64,000 nt of DNA from Bifidobacterium saguinibicoloris. GTDB lineage: Bacteria > Actinomycetota > Actinomycetes > Actinomycetales > Bifidobacteriaceae. Positions within the stretch are counted from its first letter, which is position 1. Each line of letters begins with the position of its first letter. The notes under the pieces are model-generated. The model did no database searches and was not told where the DNA came from. It saw nothing but the letters and a program-made list of their open reading frames with translations. The translations under genes were made by a program, and so were the position numbers. The stretch is taken from NCBI RefSeq assembly GCF_019331725.1, contig NZ_JAHBBF010000006.1, forward strand, positions 62,001 through 126,000, given 5' to 3'. This document shows positions 29,520-42,375 of this stretch, piece by piece.

Positions 29520-31235
29520 TCATTCCTTGATGCCGTACTCCTTGGCGATGAGGCTCCACAGTTCGCCCGCGGCGCGTTCGACGTCATCGTTGATGATGGT
29601 CACGTCGAATTCGCCTTCGGCGGCGAGCTCGACCTTGGCGGTCTCGAGACGACGCTTGCGCTGCTCCTCGGTCTCGGTGCCGCGGCCGGTCAGACGGCGT
29701 ACGAGTTCGTCGAAGCTGGGCGGCGCGATGAACACGGTCATCACGTCGAGCCCGAGTTCGGCGGCTTTCTCCTTGACGCGGCGCGCCCCCTGCAGGTCGA
29801 TTTCGAGAATCGTGGGGGTGCCCACCGCGAGATGCTCCTCGAGGGGCTTCAACGGAGTGCCGTAATGGGCCATGCCATGCACGAGTGCGGTTTCGAGGAA
29901 CTCCCCCGCCTTCTCCTTCTCGGCGAATTCCTCTTCGCTCATGAACCAGTAATTCACGCCGTTGACTTCGCCGGGACGGGGGTCGCGGGTGGTGGCGGAC
30001 ACGGACACCCATACTTCGGGGTGCTTCTTGCGCAGCGCCACTTCGACGGTGCCCTTGCCTACGCCGGCGGGTCCGGTGAGCACGAGGAGACGTCCTCCGC
30101 GCAGCGCCGAGGCGTCGTCCTCCTTGGCGTCGGTTCCCGGCGCGACGTCGGCGGCGGGAGCGCCGTCCACGGACGGTTCCGGCGTGGCGGTTTCGACGGC
30201 GGCGTCCGTTGCTTCGGTCTTGTCTTCGGTCACGTTTTCCGTTCCTTGATGATCGTTGTCGGCGTTGCCGCCGGCCGGCTTCATGTCCACGATGGTGGCG
30301 GTGTCCGACTCCTCGTCCCCGATTCTGGTGGCCTCGAGCAGCGCCTGCCGCACGTCCAGGGAGATGGCTTCGGTCGCTTCGCTCAACGCGGAGATGTCCG
30401 GCCCGTGGGAGGCGATGAAGCGGGAGACGGTGACGAGCACGTTGCCTCTGGTCCCCTTGAACACGGTACGCAGGTCCTTGGCGTCGGCGCCCTGCCAGCC
30501 GTAGCCGGGAGACAGAATCGGACCGGTGAACTTGGCGGGGTCCACGCCGGTTTCGGTGATCCACTGGCCGATGGTCGCGCCGATGACGAGGCCGACGGAG
30601 CCCATGCCGTCCACGTTGCGGTTGTTCTTCTGCGCAGTGGCGGCGATGCCGTACGCCACCGTTTTGCCCTCGTAGTCGCCGCGCTGCCGGATAGCACTCT
30701 GCAGGCTGCGTCCCTCGTCATTGGAGGTGAGGGAGGCGATGAACACGCCGCGCCCGTTGTCGAGCGCGTCGTCGATGAGCCCCTGCAGGGACCTCGCGCC
30801 GTAGTACGGCAGCAGCGTGATCGCGTCGGCCCTGAGCGGGGCGCCCGGCTTGAAGTAGGCGTCGGCGATGGCGGAGATCGTCGTGGACAGGCCGCCGTGC
30901 AGGCAGTCCACGATGGTGATGATGCCCATCTGCCGGGCCGCGTACAGCACCCGTTCCAGCGCGGCGAATCCCTTCGAACCGTACCGTTCGAACATCGGCG
31001 ACTGGAATTTGACGGCGGCGGCGCGTCCGTTCGCGGCCTGCAGCATGCGCATGGCGAACATCTCCGCGCCGTCGGCGTCGACGTTGTAGCCCCAATCGGT
31101 CAGGAGCTTTCGGTGCGGGTCGATGCCCACGCATAACGGACCGTACTTGTCCATCGAATTGCGCAGGCGCAGACCGAAGTCCGAACGCCTCGCGAGCCGT
31201 TCCTTGTCCTGTTCCTCAATGGGGCTGTCACTCAT
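29520..31235 (-). CDS. gmk: Fusion of degenerate PyrF-like domain and guanylate kinase
   Basis: A 571-residue two-domain protein. Residues 20-305 align with subfamily 2 OMP decarboxylase (GPLCVGIDPH, FERYGSKGFAALER, ILSPGYGWQGAD), but the catalytic D-A-K-R-G-D is replaced by D110-C-L112-H-G-G115, so the essential lysine and second aspartate are gone. Residues 306-380 are an acidic linker. Residues 381-571 are a complete guanylate kinase: P-loop GPAGVGKG, VSATTRDPRPGEVNGVNYWF, and LEIDLQGARRV. This should make GDP from GMP. It follows carB by 37 bases and has GAAGGAAGG before its ATG. A functional pyrF lies at 2004-2951. The PyrF domain may be structural or regulatory. Confidence 0.93.
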   Translation of the reverse strand: MSDSPIEEQDKERLARRSDFGLRLRNSMDKYGPLCVGIDPHRKLLTDWGYNVDADGAEMFAMRMLQAANGRAAAVKFQSPMFERYGSKGFAALERVLYAARQMGIITIVDCLHGGLSTTISAIADAYFKPGAPLRADAITLLPYYGARSLQGLIDDALDNGRGVFIASLTSNDEGRSLQSAIRQRGDYEGKTVAYGIAATAQKNNRNVDGMGSVGLVIGATIGQWITETGVDPAKFTGPILSPGYGWQGADAKDLRTVFKGTRGNVLVTVSRFIASHGPDISALSEATEAISLDVRQALLEATRIGDEESDTATIVDMKPAGGNADNDHQGTENVTEDKTEATDAAVETATPEPSVDGAPAADVAPGTDAKEDDASALRGGRLLVLTGPAGVGKGTVEVALRKKHPEVWVSVSATTRDPRPGEVNGVNYWFMSEEEFAEKEKAGEFLETALVHGMAHYGTPLKPLEEHLAVGTPTILEIDLQGARRVKEKAAELGLDVMTVFIAPPSFDELVRRLTGRGTETEEQRKRRLETAKVELAAEGEFDVTIINDDVERAAGELWSLIAKEYGIKE

Positions 31236-31272
31236 CGCGATCCCTTCCTTCGTGCGAGAGGAATTCCGTTGG

Positions 31273-34656
<3,384 letters not shown>

Positions 34657-34657
34657 A

Positions 34658-35878
34658 TCACTTACCTTCCTTGGAGTTGGTGCGCTCTGCGCGCGGGTTG
34701 TTCTTCATGAGCTCGCAGAAACGGTCGAACAGGTAGGCTGCGTCGTGCGGGCCGGCGGTGGCCTCCGGGTGGTATTGGACGGAGAACGCGGGGATGTCCA
34801 CGCACTGAAGTCCTTCGACCACGTCGTCGTTGAGGTCGATGTGGCTGACGAACACCTTGCCATACCTGCCGTCCTCGAACGGAGCGTCGACGGTCTCGCC
34901 GATCGGCGCGTCGACGGCGAAGCCGTGGTTGTGCGCGGTGATCTCGATCTTGCCGGTGGTCATGTCCTTGACCGGCTGGTTGATGCCGCGATGACCGAAC
35001 TTCAGCTTGTAGGTGCCGAAGCCGAGCGCACGGCCGAGCAGCTGGTTGCCGAAGCAGATGCCGAAGAACGGGTAGCCGGCATCGAGGACCTTGCGCAGCA
35101 GCTCGACCTCCGGACCGGCCTGTTCCGGATCGCCCGGGCCGTTGGAGAAGAAGACGCCGTCCGGGTTGAGCTCCTCGATCTCCTCGAACGTGATGGTGGA
35201 GGGCACGACGTGCACGCGGCATCCACGTTCGGCCATGCGGTGCGGGGTCATGCCCTTGATGCCGAGGTCGACGGCGGCCACGGTGTACAGCGGCTCCTTG
35301 CCCTCGTATTCGCCGCACGGTTCGATGGTGTAGGTCTCCTTGGTGGACACCTCGTCGTACAGGCTCAGACCCTGCATCTGCGGGGTGTCCTTGACACGGG
35401 CGAGGAGCTCATCGAGCTCCCTCACGTGGCCGGAGTCGTCCACGAGGGCGTCGCCGGAGAAGATGCCGGCGCGCATGACGCCCGCGGAACGCAGGTGACG
35501 TACGAGCTTGCGGGTGTCGATGTCGGCGAGGCCCACGATGCCGTTAGCCACGAGATCGTCGTCGAGGCTGCCTTCGGCACGCCAGTTGCTCACGTTCGGG
35601 GAGGGTTCGCGTACCACATAGCCGGCCACCCAGATGCGGGAGGACTCCGGGTCCTCATGGTTGACGCCGGTGTCGCCGATGTGCGGGAAGGTCTGCACGA
35701 CGATCTGGCGGTCGTAGCTTGGATCGGTGAGCGTCTCCTGATAGCCGGTCATGCCGGTGGCGAACACGATCTCACCCGTGGTCGCACCGCGGGCACCGTA
35801 TGGCTCTCCCACGTACACCTGGCCGTCCTCCAGCACAAGGACCGCGTCGTCCTTGGAATAGTTTGCGTTCTCGCTCAC
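34658..35878 (-). CDS. carA: Carbamoyl-phosphate synthase small chain (glutaminase)
   Basis: Class I glutamine amidotransferase subunit that delivers ammonia to CarB. The ~406-residue protein has an N-terminal CarA domain ([31 protein letters not shown]) and a C-terminal glutaminase with the nucleophile in [12 protein letters not shown] and the His-Glu pair in VQYHPEA. GTG 35878 is chosen as the start, because AAAGGGGG ends five bases upstream; the upstream GTG at 35899 would put that site inside the gene. First gene of carA-carB-pyrF'-gmk; the 192-base gap to nusB contains the nusB terminator and should hold the promoter. Confidence 0.96.
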   Translation of the reverse strand: MSENANYSKDDAVLVLEDGQVYVGEPYGARGATTGEIVFATGMTGYQETLTDPSYDRQIVVQTFPHIGDTGVNHEDPESSRIWVAGYVVREPSPNVSNWRAEGSLDDDLVANGIVGLADIDTRKLVRHLRSAGVMRAGIFSGDALVDDSGHVRELDELLARVKDTPQMQGLSLYDEVSTKETYTIEPCGEYEGKEPLYTVAAVDLGIKGMTPHRMAERGCRVHVVPSTITFEEIEELNPDGVFFSNGPGDPEQAGPEVELLRKVLDAGYPFFGICFGNQLLGRALGFGTYKLKFGHRGINQPVKDMTTGKIEITAHNHGFAVDAPIGETVDAPFEDGRYGKVFVSHIDLNDDVVEGLQCVDIPAFSVQYHPEATAGPHDAAYLFDRFCELMKNNPRAERTNSKEGK

Positions 35879-36026
35879 CAAAACCCCCTTTGTGATCACT
35901 CGGGTTATCCGTAACTTAGGTTATCGGCCAGCGCAGACTCACACGCCGCGTGTGCGGTATGCGTCCGATGCGCCGGCTGCGGCCGCGTTGGTGCGGCCAT
36001 CGCGTCGTCGTGCGACGCGTCCGCTC

Positions 36027-36060
36027 ATGAAAACGCCTCCCGTGTTGCGGGGAGGCGTTT
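36027..36060 (-). terminator. Rho-independent terminator after nusB
   Basis: Stem AAACGCCTCCC / GGGAGGCGTTT with a GC-rich 8-base loop; on the minus strand it ends in TTTTC. It closes efp-nusB and separates it from carA. Confidence 0.8.
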
Positions 36061-36070
36061 GAAGCAATGA

Positions 36071-36484
36071 CTAATCGATCGGCTTTTCCTTGGCCGTGCA
36101 GATGGCGGACAGCAATCCGTGGATGAACGCGGGCGAGTCGTCGTCGCACAGCGTCTTCGCGAGGGACAGCGCCTCGTCGATGGCGACCTTGTCCGGCACC
36201 TCGTCGTTGAAGAGAATCTCCCATGCGGCGATACGCAGGATGTTGCGGTCGACGACACCCATGCGCTTGACCTTCCACCCGGTGGAGTGCTCGTCCAGGG
36301 TGGAGTCGATGTCGGCGATGTGCTCGGCGACGCCTTTGACGATGTCGATGGCGTACTCCGGCAGCGGCGTCTGCGCGCCAGGCGTCTCGATGCGCTCCTC
36401 CAGAAGGGAAAGGATGTCCTGTCCCTTCTCGTCCGCTTCGTACAGCGTGTTCAGAGCCCTTTTTCGTGCGGTGGAACGTGCCAT
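36071..36484 (-). CDS. nusB: Transcription antitermination factor NusB
   Basis: NusB binds boxA RNA with S10 and protects rRNA transcription from early termination. The 137-residue all-helical protein has the N-terminal ARSTARKRALNTLYEAD signature with the arginine-rich RNA-binding face and the conserved VDRNILRIAAWEILF and VAIDEALSLAKTL helices. It follows efp by 64 bases in the same direction; the efp-nusB pair is widely conserved. A T-ended hairpin follows. No unusual features. Confidence 0.95.
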   Translation of the reverse strand: MARSTARKRALNTLYEADEKGQDILSLLEERIETPGAQTPLPEYAIDIVKGVAEHIADIDSTLDEHSTGWKVKRMGVVDRNILRIAAWEILFNDEVPDKVAIDEALSLAKTLCDDDSPAFIHGLLSAICTAKEKPID

Positions 36485-36548
36485 GCCTCTGCTGGTCCTT
36501 CTTCTTGGTGCTGGTCTGCCGGTCTGCTGTTGGCCTGATGCGGTCGAA

Positions 36549-37106
36549 TCAGTTCTCGCGGCCCAGGTAGGAGCCGTCGGTGGTGTTGACCTTGACCTTC
36601 TCGCCTTCGTTGATGAACAGCGGGACCTGGATCTCGGCGCCGGTCTCGACGGTGGCGGGCTTGGTGCCGGCGTTGGAACGGTTGCCCTGCAGGCCGGGCT
36701 CGGTGTGGGTGATGGTCAGGACCACAGACGCCGGCAGCTCGACGCTCAGCGGGGTCTCGTCGTGGAAGGAGACGATGCAGTCGGTGCCTTCGAGCAGGAA
36801 CTTGGTGTCGACGAGGGACTTCGGCACGTAGACCTGGTCGTAGGTGGTCATGTCCATGAAGACCAGGTTGTCGCCATCCTCGTAGGAGTACTGGAGGTTG
36901 CGGTTGTCGACGGTCTCGAACTCCATCTTCATGCCCGCGTTGAAGGTCTTGTCGACGATCTTGCCGGACAGGACGTTCTTGATGGTGGTGCGCACGAAGG
37001 CGGGGCCCTTGCCCGGCTTGACGTGCTGGAACTTGAGGACGGTCCACAGCTGGCCGTCGAGGTTCAGGACGGATCCGTTCTTGATGTCATTGGTAGTCTG
37101 TGCCAC
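36549..37106 (-). CDS. efp: Translation elongation factor P
   Basis: EF-P relieves ribosome stalling at polyproline stretches. The 185-residue protein has three beta-barrel domains: KOW-like N-terminal ([16 protein letters not shown]), a middle OB fold with [11 protein letters not shown], and a C-terminal OB fold with [19 protein letters not shown]. The tip residue region is [11 protein letters not shown], so the modifiable position is a lysine. GTG 37106 is the start, giving (M)[10 protein letters not shown] as in other EF-Ps, with AGGTGAG upstream. A CATAAT candidate -10 lies at 37160-37165 on the minus strand. It heads the efp-nusB unit. Confidence 0.96.
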   Translation of the reverse strand: MAQTTNDIKNGSVLNLDGQLWTVLKFQHVKPGKGPAFVRTTIKNVLSGKIVDKTFNAGMKMEFETVDNRNLQYSYEDGDNLVFMDMTTYDQVYVPKSLVDTKFLLEGTDCIVSFHDETPLSVELPASVVLTITHTEPGLQGNRSNAGTKPATVETGAEIQVPLFINEGEKVKVNTTDGSYLGREN

Positions 37107-37266
37107 GATTCTCACCTATGTTTCTAGTGTCGAGGGCTTACCCAAAATTTGCCTTGGCTATTATGCCATCACCCCTCTACCGCGACACGGCGGCGAGGAT
37201 GATAAGAACACGGTCGGTTTCCTTGCCCGGAGGCGTAGGACATCTCCACAAACGGCCGAATATACA

Positions 37267-37303
37267 AATGGGTCCCGGAACCAAAGTGGTTCCGGGACCC
37301 ATT
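37267..37303 (-). terminator. Terminator after tuf
   Basis: Perfect 17-bp stem (AATGGGTCCCGGAACCA and its complement) with an AAG loop, 46 bases after the tuf stop; the minus-strand 3' side reads ATTTGTATATTC. It ends the rpsL-rpsG-fusA-tuf message and shields efp. Confidence 0.85.
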
Positions 37304-37348
37304 CAGCACGCTAGTTCAAGCGCGTCGCGAAGATCGCTCCGATGTGAA

Positions 37349-38548
37349 TCAGGCGAGGATCTTGGTGACACGGCCCGAGCCGACGGTGTGGCCACCCTCA
37401 CGCACGGCGAAGGTGAGGCCCTCCTCCATGGCGATGGGCTGGATCAGCTCGACGGTGAAGGTCGCATGATCGCCCGGCTGGACCATCTCGACGCCTTCCG
37501 GCAGCTCGATGACGCCGGTGACGTCGGTGGTGCGGAAGTAGAACTGCGGACGGTAGTTGGAGAAGAACGGCGAGTGACGGCCACCCTCGTCCTTGGTGAG
37601 GACGTAGACCTCACCCTCGAACTTGGTGTGCGGGGTCACGGTGCCGGGGGCAGCCACGACCTGGCCACGCTCGACGTCCGTACGGCCGAGGCCACGGAGG
37701 AGCAGACCGGTGTTGTCGCCGGCCTCGCAGGCGTCCATCGTCTTGTGGAAGGTCTCGATGGAGGTCACGGTGGTGTTCTGGGTCGGACGGATGCCGACGA
37801 TCTCGACCGGGGAGTTGACGGCCAGCTGGCCACGCTCCACACGGCCGGTGACGACGGTACCACGGCCGGAGATGGTGAAGACGTCCTCGATCGGCATCAG
37901 GAACGGCTTGTCGAGGTCGTGGACCGGGGTCGGGATGTACTCGTCGACGGCGTCCATGAGCTTCTTGATCTGCTCGACCCAGTGCTCGTGATCCGGGGCG
38001 TCATCGTGCAGGGCGCCGTAGGCGGAGACGTGGATGACCGGGCAGTCGCGATCGAAGCCGTTCTCGTCGAGCAGGTCACGGACCTCTTCCTCGACGAGCT
38101 CGATGAGCTCCTCATCGTCGACCATGTCGCACTTGTTCAGGGCGACCAGGATCTTCGGGACACCGACCTGACGGGCGAGCAGGACGTGCTCGCGGGTCTG
38201 GGCCATCGGGCCGTCGGTGGCGGCGACCACGAGGATGGCGCCATCCATCTGGGCGGCACCGGTGATCATGTTCTTCACGAAGTCGGCGTGGCCCGGGCAG
38301 TCCACGTGAGCGTAGTGACGCTTCGCGGTCTGGTACTCGATGTGGGCGATGTTGATGGTGATACCGCGGGCGGCCTCTTCCGGAGCGGAATCGATCTGGT
38401 TGAAGTCGTACTCCGGGTTGACATCCGGGAACTCCTCGTGCAGCACCTTGGAGATGGCCGCGGTCAGAGTGGTCTTGCCGTGATCGACGTGGCCGATGGT
38501 ACCGATGTTAACGTGCGGCTTAGTACGCTCGTACTTTTCCTTTGCCAT
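37349..38548 (-). CDS. tuf: Elongation factor Tu
   Basis: GTPase that brings aminoacyl-tRNA to the ribosome. The 399-residue protein opens with [19 protein letters not shown] (G1 P-loop), has the switch I region [31 protein letters not shown] (G3), NKCDMVDD (G4), and domains II and III with [16 protein letters not shown] and [27 protein letters not shown] lies before the ATG. It is the last gene of the str operon, 138 bases after fusA, and the gap contains a 13-bp hairpin. Only one tuf copy is visible in this window. Confidence 0.98.
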   Translation of the reverse strand: MAKEKYERTKPHVNIGTIGHVDHGKTTLTAAISKVLHEEFPDVNPEYDFNQIDSAPEEAARGITINIAHIEYQTAKRHYAHVDCPGHADFVKNMITGAAQMDGAILVVAATDGPMAQTREHVLLARQVGVPKILVALNKCDMVDDEELIELVEEEVRDLLDENGFDRDCPVIHVSAYGALHDDAPDHEHWVEQIKKLMDAVDEYIPTPVHDLDKPFLMPIEDVFTISGRGTVVTGRVERGQLAVNSPVEIVGIRPTQNTTVTSIETFHKTMDACEAGDNTGLLLRGLGRTDVERGQVVAAPGTVTPHTKFEGEVYVLTKDEGGRHSPFFSNYRPQFYFRTTDVTGVIELPEGVEMVQPGDHATFTVELIQPIAMEEGLTFAVREGGHTVGSGRVTKILA

Positions 38549-38620
38549 TACTTTGTCCTCCTGGACGTTTCGTAGGGTTACTGGGTTTCTGGGTTTCGTG
38601 CCACATTGATGAGCCAGAAC

Positions 38621-38654
38621 CCAGTCAGCGGTACACGATATTACCGCTGACTGG
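38621..38654 (-). other. Hairpin in the fusA-tuf intergenic region
   Basis: Perfect 13-bp stem (CCAGTCAGCGGTA with its complement at 38642-38654) and an eight-base loop. On the minus strand it is followed by GTTCTGGC, not by a U-run, so it is not a standard terminator. It may partly attenuate read-through, serve as an RNA-processing site, or stabilise the tuf message. Confidence 0.6.
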
Positions 38655-38686
38655 AGACGTGACGCAAATCAACGTAGCTACGCGTG

Positions 38687-40813
38687 TCACTCGCCGCGCT
38701 GGGCCTTGATGATCTCGTCGGAGACGCTCTTCGGCACCTCGGCGTAGGAGTCCATCTGCATGGTGAACATGGCGCGGCCCTGGGTCTTCGAACGCAGGTC
38801 GCCGATGTAGCCGAACATCTCGGACAGCGGGACCTTGGCGTCGATGACCTTGACGCCGGTGGCGTCGGTCATGGACTGGATGTTGCCACGGCGCTGGTTG
38901 AGATCGCCGATGACTTCGCCCATGTACTCCTCCGGAGTACGGACCTCGACGGCCATGATCGGCTCGAGGATGACCGGCTTGGCCTTCGGGGCGGCTTCCT
39001 TGAAGCACATGGAGCCCGCGAGCTTGAAGGCCATTTCGGAGGAATCGACCGGGTGCATCTGGCCATCGGTGACGGTGGCCTTGACGCCCACCACCGGGAA
39101 GCCTGCGAGGATGCCGGATTCCATGGCTTCCTTGACGCCCGCCTCGATGGAGGGGATGAACTCCTGGGAGATGTGGCCGCCGGTGACGGCGTTCTCGAAC
39201 TCGAAGGTCTTGCCCTCGGTAGTCTCGAGCGGCTCGAAGTTCATCAGGACCTTCGCGAACTGGCCGGAACCACCGGTCTGCTTCTTGTGCGTGTAGCCCT
39301 GGTCCATGACGGCCTTACGGATGGTCTCGCGGTAGGCGACCTGCGGCTTGCCCTGGGTGCACTCGACCTTGAACTCGCGACGCATACGGTCGACGATGAT
39401 GTCGAGCTGAAGCTCGCCCATGCCGGCGATCAGGGTCTGGCCGGACTCCTCGTCCGTGGTGACCTGGAACGTCGGATCCTCTTCGGCCAGCTTGGCGAGG
39501 GCGATGCCCATCTTCTCCTGGTCGGCCTTGGTCTTCGGTTCGACGGCCACCTGGATGACCGGCTCCGGGAAGGTCATGGAGTCGAGGGTGATCGGAGCGT
39601 CGATGGCGCACAGGGTGTCGCCGGTGGTGACGTTCTTGAGGCCCACGAAGGTGTAGATGTTGCCGGCTTCGGCGGCATCCACCGGGTTCTCCTTATCGGC
39701 GTGCATCTGGAAGATCTTGCCGACGCGTTCCTTCTTCTCACGGGTGGAGTCGAGCACGGAATCGCCCGGCTTGACGGCGCCGGAGTAGACGCGCACGAAC
39801 ACGAGCTTGCCGTAGAACGGGTGGGTGGAGATCTTGAAGACCAGCGCGGAGAACGGATCGGTCGTGACCGGCTTGCGGTCGATCTCGACGGACTCGTCGC
39901 CGGGCTTGTAGCCCTTGATGGCCGGCACGTCCTCCGGGGACGGCAGGTAGTCGACGACGCCGTCCAGCATCGGCTGGACGCCCTTATCCTTGAAGGCGGA
40001 GCCGCAGAAGACCGGGAAGGCCTTCTTGGCGATGGTGAGCTCACGCACACCCGCGCGAATCTCTTCCTTGGTCAGCTCGCCGGACTCGAAGAACTTGTCC
40101 ATGAGTTCGTCGTTCGCCTCGGCGGCGGCCTCGACGAGCGCCTCGTGGTATTCCTCGGCCTTGTCGGCGAGATCGGCCGGGATGTCGGTGACGTCGTACT
40201 TGGCGCCGAGGCCCTCGGTGCCGTTCCAGACGTAGGCCTTCATCTCGACGAGGTCCACCACGCCGGCGAAGTCGTTCTCGGCGCCGATCGGCAGCTGCAT
40301 GACGATCGGGTTGGCGCCCAGCTTCTCCTTGATGGTGTCGACGGAGTAGTAGAAGTTCGCGCCGAGCTTGTCCATCTTGTTGATGAAGCAGATGCGCGGC
40401 ACGCCGTACTTGTCGGCCTGACGCCACACGGTCTCGGACTGCGGCTCCACGCCTTCCTTGCCGTCGAAGACGGCGACGGCGCCATCGAGCACGCGCAGGG
40501 AGCGCTCCACCTCGGCCGTGAAGTCCACGTGGCCCGGGGTGTCGATGATGTTGATCTGGAACTTGTCCTTGGTGTCGTGGGACTGACGGTTCCAGAAGCA
40601 GGTGGTGGCGGCGGACTGGATGGTGATGCCGCGCTCCTGCTCCTGCGCCATGAAGTCCATCGTCGCGGCGCCATCATGCACCTCGCCGATCTTGTAGCTC
40701 TTGCCGGTGTAGTACAGAATACGCTCGGTGGTGGTGGTCTTACCGGCATCGATGTGAGCCATGATGCCGATATTGCGGATCATGTGAAGATCCGAAAGGA
40801 CGTCTAGCGCCAT
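38687..40813 (-). CDS. fusA: Elongation factor G
   Basis: Translocase GTPase. The 708-residue protein has the GTPase domain with [19 protein letters not shown], switch [27 protein letters not shown] and [11 protein letters not shown], then domains II-V ending with [19 protein letters not shown]. The first residues [16 protein letters not shown] match the usual EF-G N-terminus, supporting the ATG at 40813. It lies 30 bases after rpsG and precedes tuf in the str operon. No second EF-G gene is visible here. No sign of the FusA2 type. Confidence 0.97.
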   Translation of the reverse strand: MALDVLSDLHMIRNIGIMAHIDAGKTTTTERILYYTGKSYKIGEVHDGAATMDFMAQEQERGITIQSAATTCFWNRQSHDTKDKFQINIIDTPGHVDFTAEVERSLRVLDGAVAVFDGKEGVEPQSETVWRQADKYGVPRICFINKMDKLGANFYYSVDTIKEKLGANPIVMQLPIGAENDFAGVVDLVEMKAYVWNGTEGLGAKYDVTDIPADLADKAEEYHEALVEAAAEANDELMDKFFESGELTKEEIRAGVRELTIAKKAFPVFCGSAFKDKGVQPMLDGVVDYLPSPEDVPAIKGYKPGDESVEIDRKPVTTDPFSALVFKISTHPFYGKLVFVRVYSGAVKPGDSVLDSTREKKERVGKIFQMHADKENPVDAAEAGNIYTFVGLKNVTTGDTLCAIDAPITLDSMTFPEPVIQVAVEPKTKADQEKMGIALAKLAEEDPTFQVTTDEESGQTLIAGMGELQLDIIVDRMRREFKVECTQGKPQVAYRETIRKAVMDQGYTHKKQTGGSGQFAKVLMNFEPLETTEGKTFEFENAVTGGHISQEFIPSIEAGVKEAMESGILAGFPVVGVKATVTDGQMHPVDSSEMAFKLAGSMCFKEAAPKAKPVILEPIMAVEVRTPEEYMGEVIGDLNQRRGNIQSMTDATGVKVIDAKVPLSEMFGYIGDLRSKTQGRAMFTMQMDSYAEVPKSVSDEIIKAQRGE

Positions 40814-40843
40814 GAGTTTTCCTTAACTCTCGTTCTACTTGAA

Positions 40844-41314
40844 TTACCAGCGGTAGTGGGCGAAGGCCTTGTTGGCCTCTGCCATCTTATGAGTATCCTC
40901 GCGACGCTTGACAGAAGCGCCGAGGCCGTTGGAGGCGTCCAGGATCTCGTTGGCGAGACGCTCGGCCATGGTCTTCTCGCGACGGGCGCGGGAGAAGTCG
41001 GTCAGCCAGCGCAGGGACAGGGTGTTCGCGCGGTTCGGCTTGACCTCGACCGGCACCTGGTAGGTGGCGCCGCCGACTCGGCGGGAACGCACCTCGAGGG
41101 ACGGACGGATGTTGTCCAGGGCGCGCTTCAGCACGGCCACGGGCTCCTGATCGGTCTTCTCCTTGACCATGTCGAGCGCGGAGTACACGATGTCCTCGGC
41201 GATCGACTTCTTGCCGTCAAGCAGGATCTTGTTGATGAGCTGCGCCACGACGGTCGAACCGTAGATCGGATCGGGCAGCACCTGATGCTTCTTGGAGGGT
41301 CCTTTACGTGACAT
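40844..41314 (-). CDS. rpsG: 30S ribosomal protein S7
   Basis: Primary binding protein of the 30S head. The 156-residue sequence matches the usual S7 length: [20 protein letters not shown] at the N-terminus, [35 protein letters not shown], and [21 protein letters not shown] at the C-terminus (first residue R in this protein). It begins five bases after the rpsL stop and precedes fusA by 30 bases. In other bacteria S7 represses its own operon by binding the S12-S7 gap; here that gap is too short for an equivalent site. Confidence 0.97.
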   Translation of the reverse strand: MSRKGPSKKHQVLPDPIYGSTVVAQLINKILLDGKKSIAEDIVYSALDMVKEKTDQEPVAVLKRALDNIRPSLEVRSRRVGGATYQVPVEVKPNRANTLSLRWLTDFSRARREKTMAERLANEILDASNGLGASVKRREDTHKMAEANKAFAHYRW

Positions 41315-41319
41315 ATCTC

Positions 41320-41691
41320 TTACTTCGCCTTCTTTGCTCCGTACAGGGAACGACCCTGCTTGCGGTCCTTGACACCCTGGGTATCGAGCGCGCCACGCAC
41401 GATGTGGTAGCGCACGCCCGGCAGATCCTTCACACGGCCGCCGCGCACGAGCACGATGGAGTGCTCCTGCAGGTTGTGGCCCTCGCCCGGGATGTAGGCG
41501 GTGACTTCCACGCCGGAGGACAGGCGCACACGGGCGACCTTACGCAGAGCCGAGTTCGGCTTCTTCGGGGTGGTGGTGTAGACACGGGTGCACACGCCGC
41601 GGCGCAGCGGGCTGCCCTTGAGCGCCAAAGTCTTCGACTTCTTCGGCTTCGGCGAACGTCCCTTACGGACGAGCTGTTCGATAGTAGGCAA
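41320..41691 (-). CDS. rpsL: 30S ribosomal protein S12
   Basis: S12 sits at the decoding centre and affects accuracy; streptomycin-resistance changes map to its conserved loops. The 123-residue protein shows [14 protein letters not shown], the loop [18 protein letters not shown] with the conserved lysine, [12 protein letters not shown] and [12 protein letters not shown]. Translation begins at TTG (41691), with GGAGA seven bases upstream; no in-frame ATG is near, and the N-terminus matches other S12 proteins. First gene of the str operon. The promoter lies somewhere in the 41692-42019 gap. Confidence 0.97.
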   Translation of the reverse strand: MPTIEQLVRKGRSPKPKKSKTLALKGSPLRRGVCTRVYTTTPKKPNSALRKVARVRLSSGVEVTAYIPGEGHNLQEHSIVLVRGGRVKDLPGVRYHIVRGALDTQGVKDRKQGRSLYGAKKAK

Positions 41692-42019
41692 CTTGAATTC
41701 TCCGATTCAGTGTTATCTCTTGTTTCCGTGAGGCCCGCAGCATCGTGAGCCACACTTCCCCTGGATTCCGGAAACCAATCCGAATCGGAAAGTAAGCCAC
41801 GGTCCACCGGCCCGATGGCCCGCCCCTCTCTCGCCGCCGCATTGCTGCGCGCGATCCAAACGATTCGCGGGATATCCCGACCCGCACGCCTGTCACATAA
41901 GGCATGCCGTCGGCACACACGAATATCCATGATACGGAGACCCTGGACGACGACACGCCACAATCTGGAATCCCCATCCGCTACCCGATGCCACGGCGCC
42001 GGGCGACGCGGGATATGCG
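41692..42019. other. Intergenic region upstream of the str operon
   Basis: No gene is supported here. It must carry the minus-strand promoter and leader of rpsL. A GTGACA / TATCCC pair spaced 16 bases apart near 41875-41900 on the minus strand is one weak candidate. The open frame 41663-41977 on minus has no ribosome site and overlaps the rpsL start, so it is not called. Confidence 0.4.
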
Positions 42020-42048
42020 AAACCCCCGAGGTGATGCCTCGGGGGTTT
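42020..42048 (-). terminator. Terminator of the tRNA-His transcript
   Basis: Perfect 12-bp stem (AAACCCCCGAGG / CCTCGGGGGTTT) with a TGATG-type loop, three bases past the CCA end of tRNA-His on the minus strand; the 3' arm itself supplies the AAAs and TTTs. Confidence 0.85.
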
Positions 42049-42051
42049 CCC

Positions 42052-42128
42052 TGGGGTGGCTAACGTGGCTCGAACACGCGACCTTCTGAACCACAATCAG
42101 ATGCTCTACCAACTGAGCTATAGCCACC
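42052..42128 (-). tRNA. tRNA-His (anticodon GTG)
   Basis: Read on minus, the cloverleaf starts GGTGGCTA-TAGCTCAGTTGG and the anticodon arm is CTGATTGTGGTTCAG with GTG as anticodon. The T-arm GCGTGTTCGAGCCACG contains TTCGA. The acceptor stem closes with TAGCCACC. The extra 5' G opposite C73 is the G-1 typical of tRNA-His. CCA is encoded at 42052-42054. A promoter lies upstream and a terminator directly downstream, so it is a single-gene unit. Confidence 0.97.
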
Positions 42129-42176
42129 ATGTGGTGTCTCCGACCGGCTTGCACCGGTTGTTGACAACAGGTGGTT

Positions 42177-42205
42177 ACTGTACACGAGTTTCGAAGCCTG
42201 TCCAA
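42177..42205 (-). promoter_or_regulatory. Probable promoter of tRNA-His
   Basis: On the minus strand TTGGAC (42200-42205) and TACAGT (42177-42182) are separated by 17 bases, a good sigma-70-type pair about 49 bases before the tRNA. Confidence 0.65.
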
Positions 42206-42341
42206 ACTCGGCGTGTCGCACTGTGCAATCAACCACGGTTTGTTCGTTTCATTTCCGTAAAAACGGAATCGTGTTCGTTTTTGTTTGTTTGTATGATACG
42301 CGCTCAGCATTACTGCCCGTTATGTTTTCAGCGTGTCAAGC

Positions 42342-42371
42342 TTGTTTTTATGTTCACTTATGATGTATACT
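42342..42371 (+). promoter_or_regulatory. Strong promoter of the putative ncRNA
   Basis: TTGTTT (42342-42347) and TATACT (42366-42371) with an 18-base spacer, preceded by an unusually AT/T-rich stretch (42229-42340) that could act as an UP element. The predicted start is near 42376-42380, exactly where the first RNA helix begins. Confidence 0.7.
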
Positions 42372-42375
42372 GCAA

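Noticed and set aside
41663-41977. Minus-strand open frame upstream of and overlapping rpsL
   Set aside because: No Shine-Dalgarno site, no resemblance to any protein, and it covers the str promoter region.
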